Source: Bog-756 sp963710495
Lineage (GTDB): Bacteria; Actinomycetota; Acidimicrobiia; Acidimicrobiales; RAAP-2
Direction: 5' to 3'
Length of the DNA: 64,000 nt
Assembly (NCBI GenBank): GCA_963710495.1
Contig: CAVQAI010000011.1
Location: 682,001 to 746,000 of the forward strand
This document shows positions 52,129 through 61,046 of this stretch, one piece after another. Position numbers and translations under genes: made by a program. The first letter of the stretch is position 1. Each line of letters begins with the position of its first letter. Below the pieces are notes generated by a model that worked only from the letters and a program-made list of their open reading frames with translations, was not told the origin of the DNA and searched no databases.

Positions 52129-53182
52129 TCAGCGGCCCCGTCGGGGCCAGTCCTCCAGCTCGCCGTCGGCCGCGCCCTCGGTCAGGAGCGGGGAGAGCGA
52201 CCACGAACGGCGCCAGGCCGACGCATCGGGGCCCTGCAGCGCCGGGGTCGTCCCGGCGCCGCCTGCTTGCGGGCCGTCCACCAGTCGGTGCGGACCTCGT
52301 GCGGCCATGGTGGCCACGGCCGCCTCGATCCGGACACCGAAGCGGCGGGCGTCCTCGTCCTCGTCGGGCCACAACGGGCGTGCCGAAGGTGACGGTGGTC
52401 CGGGTGCGGCGCAGGCCCTTCCGCCCCTTGGGCAGGATGTGCGCGGGTGCCGTCCAGGTGCACCGGCACCACCGGTCGCCCGGTGCGCACGGCCAGGTAG
52501 GCCGCGCCGCCGGTGAAGTCCTGCCCCCACCCGTCGGGGGAGCGGCCCCCCTCGGGGAAGATCACCAGGTTCCACTCGTCGTCCAGCAGCTCGGCGGCCA
52601 GCTCGGCCGAGCGGCGGTTGACCTTGGTCCGTTCGATGGGGATGGCGGCCAGCAGGAACGACCAGGCGTCGGCCTTCCAGCGCCGGTCGAAGAAGTAGTC
52701 GGCCGCCGCCGCCACCACCGTCCGATGACGGAAGCGCAGGGGGAGGCAGCTCAGCAGCAGGGGCGTGTCGACATGGCTGGCGTGGTTGGCGGCGAAGATC
52801 ACCGGCGGCCTCGAGGGTCCGGTGAGCCCCTCGTCGCCCCGGATCAAGCGGGGAGGCCACGATCCGGGCCAGCGGCCGGGCCACGTTGTCGAGGACCATG
52901 GCCCGGGCCAGGCGGACCGGGTACCGGCGGGACCAGGCGGTGTCGTAGTGCGACGCCCGAGCTCGGGCTCGGGCGGGGGCCGGGGGACCGACTCGGGCCA
53001 GCTCGGGGCGGCCAGGGGGAACCGGGCCCGCCCGATCCGGGAGGCCAGCCAGGCGGGTCCCGGCGAGCGCGGGGCGCCGCCGCCGCCGCCATCCGGTCCG
53101 GCCCCCGTGGGCCGAGCTCGGCGTCGGTCCGCACCGCCCGGCTGCTCCGCAGCGAGTTGGACGTGCCCCGCCGGGCCGTCAC
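52129..53182 (-). pseudogene. Lysophospholipid acyltransferase (PlsC-like), frameshifted
   Basis: This membrane-associated acyltransferase has VIFAANHASHVDTPLLLSCL (HX4D), AAIPIERTKVNRRSAEL, IFPEGGRSPDG (motif III) and VVPVHLDGTR (motif IV). It would esterify a glycerol-phosphate-like or other hydroxyl acceptor. The GTG at 53182 overlaps the LarA-like stop (GTGA). It is the last gene of the four-gene lipid operon. Frame changes occur near 53050, 52855, 52445 and 52300. It is distinct from the HAD-PlsC fusion at 48553, since it has no HAD domain. Confidence 0.78.
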
Positions 53183-54774
53183 TGCACGTCGGCCATGAGG
53201 ATGGGCGGGGCGTGCAGATGGGTGAGGGACGGCGACGGGCCGACCACGTCCTGGGCCATCTCCAGGGCATCGGCCAGGGTGGACGCCGCCCGGAAGCCCA
53301 GCCGGTGGACGGCGGCGCTCGTCGCCGCCCGACGACGATCACCGCGCCCAGGTGCTGGAGGGCGTGGGCGCACCAGTACCACATGTAGAAGGGATGGACG
53401 CCGTGGTAGGCGTGCCCGGTGCGGTAGAGGTGGATGTACCAGGGATCGGTGGCGAACGACTCCTCGAACCGGTCGGCCACCTCGATCGGATCGGTCGTCT
53501 CGGTGAGCACCTGCTCGAAGAAGTCGATGTAGCTCGGATGGTGGACCGGGTTGAACTCCCACGGCGTGGGGTGGGTCATGATGAGGACGCCGCCCTCGCG
53601 GACCAGGGGCTTGCCCCGGTACAGGTTGAAGAAGTAGCCGAGGCCCAGGCAGGCCACCAGGATGGGGTTGAGGATCGAGTTCACGTTGTAGGGGCTGATG
53701 TAGGGCAGGCCCATGGTCAGGATGTCGGTCTGGCCCTCGACCGCCACGCCCTGCTGGGCCCAGACGTTGTCGGTGGTCAGCTTGTGCACGGCCTCCACCT
53801 CGCCGGCCTGGACCGAGGTCATCCGGTGGGGTGCCTTGCACCGAGTGGAAGATCTGGCGGGCCAAGCGGGACGGGGTGCGGTCCAGCGCCTTCGACGCAG
53901 GCCAGGTAGCCCAGGCGGTCCTGGGCGCCCCACTCCCACTCCCGCTTCTGGAGGAAGGCGAATGCCGGCGGGAAGGTGTCGTTGTTGAGGGTGGTCTCGA
54001 TCTGGAACACGTTGACCCCGCTGTCGGCGATGAGGCGGCCCATCCGCCAGTTGGAGGAGTGCAGCTCCGAGCGGTGCTGGTCCATGAACGAGCGGCTGTG
54101 CTGCATGGTCAGCGGGTTGTGGTGGTGGCGCAGGCTCCGGTAGCTGGCCAGCCCGGTGGCCACGCTCTTGTGGCCGCCGTCCATGGCCACCAGGTTGATG
54201 TTGACGTAGACCAGCAGGTCGCTCTCGGCGGCCCGCCGGTTGATCTCCACGTCCTCGCCCTGGTCGGTCAGGCCCAGGTGGACGAGGGCGTCGGGATCCT
54301 CGGCGTCGTGCTGGGTCAGCAGGCCGTTGGGGGCGAAGGCGTCGTAGATGCGGTCGCCGAGGGCGTGGCGGAGCTCGGCCTCGGTCATCCGCCGGTGGAG
54401 GGCCAGGGCCACGATGAGCTGCGACGTCGTCCACCCCGGCGTCGGCGGCCATGTCGAGGACCTGCTCGATCACCAGCTGGCGGATGTCGGGTCGTTCCAT
54501 CGGCGGCAGGGGCAGGGAGATGTCGTCGAAGGCGATGGTCAGCTTCATGCCCGGGCGGAGCAGCGCCGGCAGCGGCTCCTGGTCGCCGACCGGGTTGACG
54601 AGCGCGGCCCGGATGGCGGCCGAGGCGTCCTTCAGCGGGTCGATCGGTTCGGGCGCGTAGATGACCCGGCTGCCCTCGGGCAGGCGCTCGAGGCTGAAGC
54701 GCTCGCCCGCGCCAGAAGAGCGTCGGCGGGGTGGAGCGGTCGACATCGAGCACGAATCCGGGCCTGGGGCTCAT
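53179..54774 (-). pseudogene. LarA-like (lactate racemase/DUF2088) protein, frameshifted
   Basis: This is a protein of about 525 aa with a LarA-type N-terminal domain. LTIAFDDISLPLPPM sits where LarA has DDRTRP, VALALHRRMTEAEL sits where LarA has TGLHRP with a catalytic His, and MDGGHKSVATG is at the cofactor-lysine loop (GGRK). The Arg of DDxxRP and the His before GG are missing (INLVAMDGG). A long C-terminal part (FNLYRGKPLVREGGVLIMTH) follows. The start ATG 54774 has a GGAAGGGAAG site. Frame changes occur near 54710, 54420, 53890, 53835 and 53330. The activity is unknown; it may not be a racemase. Confidence 0.72.
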
Positions 54775-56023
54775 CGGATTCTTCCCTTCCGGTTGGCGGA
54801 GATCGAAGACCACCTTGACCGCGCCCCGGCGACCGGCCGCGCCGGCGTGGGCGATGGCCTCCTCGTAGCGCTCGAGCGGGTAGGCGGCGCTCACCAGGGA
54901 ACCGAGCCCGGCCTCGGCGACGAGGTCGATGGCCAGCTCGAAGGTGCGTACCGGGGCCGGCGGAGCCGGGGAGGGTCTCGGCCCCGTAGGCGTAGGCGCC
55001 GACCAGCGTGAGCTCGCGGTGCCACAGCGGGGCCAGGTCGATCGAGACCCGGCCGGGCATGCCCACCAGCACGACCCGGCCGCGGGGCCGGACCATGGCC
55101 AGAGCGTGGCGTCAGCGACTCGGACGTGCCCACGCAGTCGAAGACCACGTCGGCGCCGTCGGTCAGGCGCCCGGCCAGCACCAGCGATCCCGATCGGCGA
55201 CGGACCGCCCGGGCCAGCTGGTCGGGGTGCCACCACCGGGTCGGCGCCGAGCTTCTCGGCCAGCTGTCGTTGGTGGGGGTGCTTGGCCCCCACCATCACC
55301 GTGCACCGGTCGCCGCGGCCGGACCAGGTGGTGGAGGGCGGCCACCACGGCCAGGCCCAGGGTGCCGGCGCCGACGACGGCCACCACGGTGTCGGCTTCG
55401 GCACGCCGGCCGACAGCACGGCATGGACGGCGCAGGCGGTCGGCTCGACCATGACCGCGTCCTCGTCGCGAGAAGGCGTCGGGCACCGCGTGGAGCTGGG
55501 AGCGAGTGGGCGGCCAGGCCGGCGGTGGACCAGCCGCCGCCGGTGTCGGCGCAGAACCCGGTCTGCAGGCCGGGGTTCGATGTCGCCGAAGGCCACGTTC
55601 CCGCACAGGCCGGTGTGGCCGCCGGCGCAGTGCGGGCACGGGGGATCGGATGTGGCGGGGGGCGCAGCCGAGCACCGGCTCGATGACGGCCCGGGTGCCC
55701 GGGCTCGAGGGCGCGGCCGGCATGGTCGGTGCCACCGTCGTCGAGCACTCCGACCACCTCGTGGCCGGGGACGAAGGGGAAGCTGACCATGTCCTCGAAG
55801 TAGCGGGAGCTGCGCCCGTCGAGGGTGGCCAGGTCCGAGCCGCAGATGCCCGAGAGCAGCGGGCCGGAGGTGGAACCAGTCCTCACCGGGAAGCTCCGGT
55901 GCGCGTCGGCGTCGAGCAGCTGCAGCGGTCCGATGCCGGCCCCCCGGCCCGACCCGAAGCAGCGAGGCCACCCGGGAGGCGGCGAACCGGGGGAGGTTGC
56001 GCTCGAGCGACCAGCGCCTTCAT
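54771..56023 (-). pseudogene. Zinc-type alcohol dehydrogenase (MDR), frameshifted
   Basis: This medium-chain dehydrogenase of about 400 aa has LLSGICGSDLATLDG (catalytic zinc Cys), FPFVPGHEVVGVLDDG (zinc His) and the Rossmann GAGTLGLAVVAALHH. GADVVFDCVGTSESL and the C-terminal KVVFDLRQPEG complete the pattern. It probably oxidises or reduces a fatty alcohol/aldehyde made by the adjacent reductase. The ATG at 56023 overlaps the upstream stop. As read, there is no stop before the LarA-like start; a 1-nt error would create the usual ATGA overlap at 54771-54774. About seven frame changes are visible. Confidence 0.75.
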
Positions 56024-58489
56024 CGGCCCGTCACGCCCGAGCGGGGCTCGGCGGCCGGCGCCGGCCCCGGTGACGCCGGCTCGGCCCCGGCCGGGCGAGC
56101 CCCGGCGGTCGACCGGCCCGAGGGGGAGGAGCGGCGCCGAGCGCCCCGTCGGCCTTGTGCCAGTGCTCGACGTGCCAGCCCCGCCGGCGGGCGATGGCGG
56201 CCAGCTTGGCCTCGGGGTTGACCGCCACCGGGAAGCCCACCGCCTCCAGCATGGGCAGGTCGCTGGCCGAGTCGGCGTAGGCCATCGACTCCTCCAGCCG
56301 GAGCCCCTCGGCCTCGGCGTAGTCGGCCGAGGACCAGGGCCCGGGCCTCGCCGATGGGGGGCAGCTCCTCGAGGCGGCCGGTGAACCGGCCGTCGGCCTC
56401 GCCCAGCCGGGCGCAGACGATGTCGTCGAAGAGCGGGCCGCAGCGGCTCGACCACCAAGTCGAGGGCGCCGGTGATCAGCAGGGTGCGGTGGCCGAGGGC
56501 CCGGTGCTGGCGCACCCGGGCGATGCCGGCCGGGAACGACTTGGCCAGCAGCAGGTGGTGGAAGAGCTCCCAGCCGTCGTCGCGGAGCCGGTCGGCCGGG
56601 GCGCCCTCGTAGCGCCGGTAGAAGGAGCGGAGGAAGTCGCCCCGGTCGCGGCGGTCGAGCGACGAGCAGGGAGGGCGCCTCGCGGACCAGGTCGGCCACG
56701 AAGGCGGCCCGCTCGGCCGGCCGGGAGGTGCCGCGAGGCCAGCCAGGCGTAGGAGTCGACCACGTTGGAGGCGATGAGGGTGTTCTCGAGGTCGAAGGCG
56801 GCCAGATGGCGGTCGGGGGAGAGGATGGCCTGGCGGGCCCGTTCGGCCCGGCTGTGGCTGGGTCGACCGGCCCGGCGCTGGTGCGGACCCGGGCGTGCTC
56901 GATGACCGAGGGCAGGTGGACGTCGCGGACGTAGGACGTCCCAGTCGACGGCGGCCGGGTCGAGGCAGAAGGCCTGGCGGTCGTCGTCGTCCATCCGGTC
57001 CCACAGCGCCATCAGCCGGTCGACCCGGTAGCGGGCCTCGGTCTCGGTGTAGGCGCCGTACAGCTCGACGTAGCCGAGGGCCCGGTCGGCCAGCAGGTGC
57101 TGCTCCTCCAAGCCGGCCATCCACGTCCGCCTGGCGGCCGCGGATGGGCAGGGACCCGACCACCTTTTCGGCCAGGTCCATGGCCTTGCTGGCCCGGGAC
57201 AGCTGGCGCTGCACCCGTCCCCGGCCCGGGAACGACCACGCCGGCACCACGATGGGCTGGCCGTCGGCGTCGTAGAGGGGGTGCTCGGTGAACCAGCCCT
57301 GCACCAGCTCGACCAGGCGACCGTAGCGGAAGGGGTTCCGGACCCCGGAGGCGACGTGGTACACGCTCGGGCCCCGGATACGTCATCGGTCGGGCCCGAG
57401 GAGCGCCTCGCCGGCCACGGCGATGATGGCGGCCACCACCAGGTCGACCGGGATCACGTCGGTCACCCCTTCGGGCACCCCGGGGAACTCGCGCAGCAGC
57501 CCGCGGGCGTAGGAGACGATGATCGGCTCGGCCATGCGGAAGCCCCGGATCCAGCCGGGCCGCGGCTCGGCCAGCGCCGACTCGATGATCGAGGGGCGGA
57601 TGATGGTCATGGGCAGGGTGTCGCCGTACTGGGAGACGAGGGCCCGCTCCCCGAGGGCCTTGGTGTAGGGGTAGGCGTCGGGCCAGCCGAGGGACTGGGC
57701 CCGGGCCTGGCCCGATGTCGACCATCTGCTTCTTGACCCAGTCCTCCCGTAGCCGTTCGGCCCGCTCGGCCAGCAGGTGGAGCCCGGCCGCCGCCGAGCT
57801 CGCTCCGGGCCTCCTTGGCGAACGCGGCCAGACGGTCGGGCTGGCGGGAGGTCGGCGTCGGTGTCCCCGCGCTGGCGCCGGGCCGCCTCGACCTCGGCGC
57901 GCCAGTCGACGTCCACGGTGAACGGGTTGCCGTCGAGCAGCTCCTCCTTGGCCTCGCCCTGGTGGGTGCCGGCCACGTACGCCGTCGACACCGGGATGAA
58001 GTGGCGCGGGCCCGGTGCGACCCTGGCCTGCGGCCCGCTGCCCGGGCCGTCACCACGGCCGCGGCCACCCGGGACGGCCCGAGCAGGTTGACCTCGACGG
58101 CGGTGTCGAGGGGCGAGTCGAAGCTGACGGCGGCGGCCGAGTGCACCACGATGTCGCACTCGGACAGCGAGCTGCACGACCGTCCTCGTCGAGCCCGAGA
58201 CCGTCGGTGGCCACGTCGCCGGCGACGGCGGTGACCCGGGCGGAGACGGCCTCGGCGTCGAAGCGGTCGCCGTGGAGCTCCCGCGAGGCGGTCGAAGCAG
58301 TCGTTCTTGAGGATCTCCCGGGTGGCCCGCTGCCATGGGGGTGGCGCGGCGGCCCGGACGGATCAGCAGGACCACCCGGCTGTCGGGCACGGTCCGCAGG
58401 AGCCGCTCGACCAGGGCCGTTCCCAGAAATCCGGTGGCGCCGGTGACGAAGAACGGCTGGCCCGCCAGTGCGTCGCGGACGCGGGTCAC
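56020..58489 (-). pseudogene. Fatty acyl reductase-like SDR fused to HAD-IB hydrolase, frameshifted
   Basis: This is a protein of about 820 aa. The first 500 residues form an extended SDR of the fatty acyl-CoA reductase type: FFVTGATGFLGTALVERLL, ISTAYVAGTHQGEAKEE-like (here VSTAYVAGTHQ), and AYPYTKALGE (Tyr-x3-Lys). YHVASGVRNPFRYGRLVEL and an FAR_C-like region follow. The last 260 residues are a HAD-IB domain (LAAFDLENTLIASNVVDSYA, LLITGALDLVVEPLRP, ESMAYADSASDLPMLEAVG). It may reduce an acyl thioester and remove phosphate. The GTG at 58489 lies beside the operator, and its stop overlaps the dehydrogenase start. There are many frame changes but all motifs are present. Confidence 0.78.
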
Positions 58490-58499
58490 CAGATCTGTC

Positions 58500-58511
58500 T
58501 ACCATATGGTA
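58500..58511. promoter_or_regulatory. 12-bp palindrome: probable TetR operator and shared -10 elements
   Basis: TACCATATGGTA is a perfect 12-bp palindrome lying in the 23-bp space between the divergent lipid operon and tetR starts. On the plus strand TACCAT (58500-58505) is a TANNNT -10 element 7 nt before GTG 58513, which would give a leaderless tetR mRNA. By symmetry the same element serves the minus strand, with a leader of about 9 nt. TetR binding here would block both. Confidence 0.65.
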
Positions 58512-58512
58512 A

Positions 58513-59208
58513 GTGACCGAGTCGAGCACCGGCCGCAGGCCAGCCCCGGACGGGGCCGGAGCAGGCCCCCGGGGCCGGCCGCGGGCACGGGCACGTCGAC
58601 GTCGGCGGCCGGCCCGACCACCTCGGAGCGGATCCTCGACGCCGCCTTGGCCTCCTTCGCCACCCGGGGCTACGAGGCCTCGTCGCTCGACGCGCTGGCC
58701 GACGGGCTCGAGATCCGGAAGCAGACCATCCTCTACTGGTTCCCCTCCAAGGAGGTGCTGCTCGAAGCGGTCATCGACCGCAGCGCGGTCGAGCTGTCGA
58801 GCCGCGCTGGAGGAGTCGTTGGCCACGGCCGGTGGGGGATGGGCGCGGGTCGAGGCGGTGGTGCGGTCGGTGTTCCGGCTGGCCGCCCGGCGGCCGCGAG
58901 CTGCTCGGCCTGGTGCGCGAGATGGGCCGGCTCGGGCACGCCGGCCGCCACCCGCATGGTCAGCGCCCTCGATCCGCTGGTGACCCGGGCGTCCGAGTTC
59001 CTCGAGGCGGAGATGGACGCCGGCCACATGCGCCGGCACGAGCCGCGGCTGCTGCTGTTGGCCATCTACTCCACGGTCATCGGCATGGTCACCGAGGTCG
59101 AGGTGCGGCAAGGCCTTCGGCGAGGAGCCCACCGCCCGTTCCCTGGTCCGGCGCCGGAACGAGATCCTCGAGCTGCTCCGCTCGGCACTGGTGACCGAGC
59201 CCGGCTAG
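58513..59208 (+). pseudogene. TetR/AcrR family regulator, frameshifted
   Basis: This TetR-type repressor of about 230 aa has a long, disordered N-terminal stretch, then the DNA-binding domain SERILDAALASFATRGYEAS, SLDALADGLEIRKQTILYWF and SKEVLLEAVIDRS. The ligand domain follows in three frames: VVRSVFRLAARRP, LDPLVTRASEFLEAEMDAG and AIYSTVIGMVTEVEV. The end is EILELLRSALVTEPG. Frame changes occur near 58540, 58805, 58895, 58945 and 59108. It is divergent from the fatty acyl reductase operon and probably controls it with an acyl-type ligand. Confidence 0.8.
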
Positions 59209-59215
59209 GGCCCGA

Positions 59216-59972
59216 TCAGTCGGGGGCCTGGGCCGCTTTGCGCTCACGCCGGGAGGGTTTCGGAGCCGGCGGTGGCGGTCGCTTCGGCGTGTAGCGCTTG
59301 TTGGCCTCCGGTCGGGCGGCACTGCCGGGCCGGCCCTTCTTCTGGGTGGACGACTTCCCCCGTGGCGTCCCCCGGCTGGAAGCGCCTCCCCCCGAGCGGG
59401 CGGCGGCCGGCCGAGCGTTGCCCTTCGACTCGGCGCGCGCCGCCCGCGCCTGGGCCGACGCCTCCTTTTGGATCTTGTACGAGCGGTACAGGAGCCAGAT
59501 GGCGAGGGCCAGGAACGGCAGCGCCAGAAAGAGGGTGGAGTTGGAGAAGAGGAGCCCGATGAACAGGGCCACGAATCCGACCGGGGCGCGACGCCCGAGC
59601 AGCGTGGCCCCGAGCAGCAGGGCCCCGCCCACCAGTCCGATGATCATGACGCGTCTGAGGGCTCAGCTGGTTCTTCTGCCGGTGGAAGTGGGCGCTGTTC
59701 TCGACCAGGTAGACGACGATCCCCAAGGCCACGGCGGCCCCCGACGCCACGAACGAGAATCGCCGCTCGCGATCGTCGAGCCGATCGATGGACCATTTCG
59801 TGGTGCGGACCGAACCGGCCGCCGGCGCCCGGTTCGGCCGGTCGCCGGATGCGGGCCCACGGCTCCGCCCCACCTCCGTTCGGGCCGATTTGGAGGTCGG
59901 ACGGTCCTCGTCGGCGGCTTCCTCGTCCTCCCCGTCGCCGGGGAGTTCACGGTCGTCGGGAGGGCGCGCCAT
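59216..59972 (-). pseudogene. Membrane protein with basic tail, probable single frameshift
   Basis: The minus-strand ATG at 59972 starts an acidic soluble segment, then TM helix FSFVASGAAVALGIVVYLVE and HRQKNQLSPQT. The frame changes at about 59645-59655, after which MIIGLVGGALLLGATLLG, VGFVALFIGLLFSNSTLFLA and LPFLALAIWLLYRSYKIQKE form two or three more helices. A strongly basic tail runs to 59216. Read together they make one protein of about 250 aa; two separate genes are the alternative. The function is unknown. Confidence 0.65.
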
Positions 59973-60059
59973 CGGCCAAAGGCTACCGGCCCCGGCCCCG
60001 CCTGCCCCACCCGGGGGACGGGTTGGGTTCTGCGGTGTCCGTGATGATGGTTCGTCCGG

Positions 60060-60952
60060 TCATTCGACCGAATCGTCGGCGAGCACCAGACGCATGCCGG
60101 CATTGGCATCGGGATCGACCACCCAACCGCCGCCTGGCGCGATTCCCATGGCCGCGGTCGGCTCGTCGGGGCCGATGGGTCGCGCATCGGCGATCCCGTC
60201 CGGTTCCTCGACGCCGAGGCCCAGATGATGGACCCGTCCCGACCGGCCTCCCAACCACTCGGCGAGCGGTCCGGTACCGGCGGGTCCATCGGGAGCCACC
60301 AGGCGAAGCCCGACCGGGCCACCCCAGCTCAGGTCGAGCCATCGGAGACCGCCGTGGCCACCGGCTCCGACCGTCTCGCCCCCGAGGAGATCGGCGAACA
60401 ATCCAGTGGCGTGGGCCATGTCGGCCACCGCGTGGGTGATCCGCAGCAACGATGCCGGCCCGGCCGGGGCGCGGTCGATCGGCGCGCTGGCGTCGATCGA
60501 TCGGGTAGTCGTCGGGCGCCGGGCTCGTCCATCCGCCGCCGGGCGCCTGGGCCAGTTGGACCACCACGCCGGTGGCCTGCTTGGGATGGAGGAATGCCTC
60601 CATCCACTCGGGATCGCTCAAGTCGATGCCGATGGGCTCCCATCCCGGATCGCCGGGCCTGCTCGATGGCCGAGCCGATGTCGGCCACCTTGAAGGTCAG
60701 GTGATGGGGACCGGGGCCGCTCGACCGCAGGAAGCGCTCGAGGAAGTCGTTCACCGTCGTGTCGTAAGGCATGAGCAGTTCGACCCGAGCGTCGTTCCCG
60801 AACCGCACCTGTCCGGGTGCGAACCCGGCGCCCGGCCCACCGGAGTTCCATTCGGCGCCGAGGTCGGTGGCGTACCGGCCCCAGACGTCCTGCCAGCGGT
60901 GGACGGCGTGGGCGACATGGTCGAGGACGACACCATCGATTGTCTCGGGCAC
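60060..60952 (-). pseudogene. Tandem VOC (glyoxalase-fold) protein, frameshifted
   Basis: This is a protein of about 297 aa with two VOC domains. The first starts VPETIDGVVLDHVAHAVHRW and continues through RVELLMPYDTTVNDFLERFL and GPHHLTFKVADIGSAIEQAR to TGVVVQLAQAPGGGW. It has His/Glu at positions typical for metal binding (LDHVAHA, RVELL, HHLTF). The second starts LLRITHAVADMAHATGLFAD and ends GWVVDPDANAGMRLVLADD. Frame changes occur near 60655 and 60490. It may be an epimerase or dioxygenase-like enzyme. The start is GTG 60952, divergent from the amidase. Confidence 0.72.
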
Positions 60953-61046
60953 GGCCAAAGAATGCTCGCCCCCGGTCCTCGGTGTCGAAACGGCCGCCAC
61001 GGCGGCCGGTTGTGACCGTGACCTCCGGACCGGTACCGTCGAGGCC

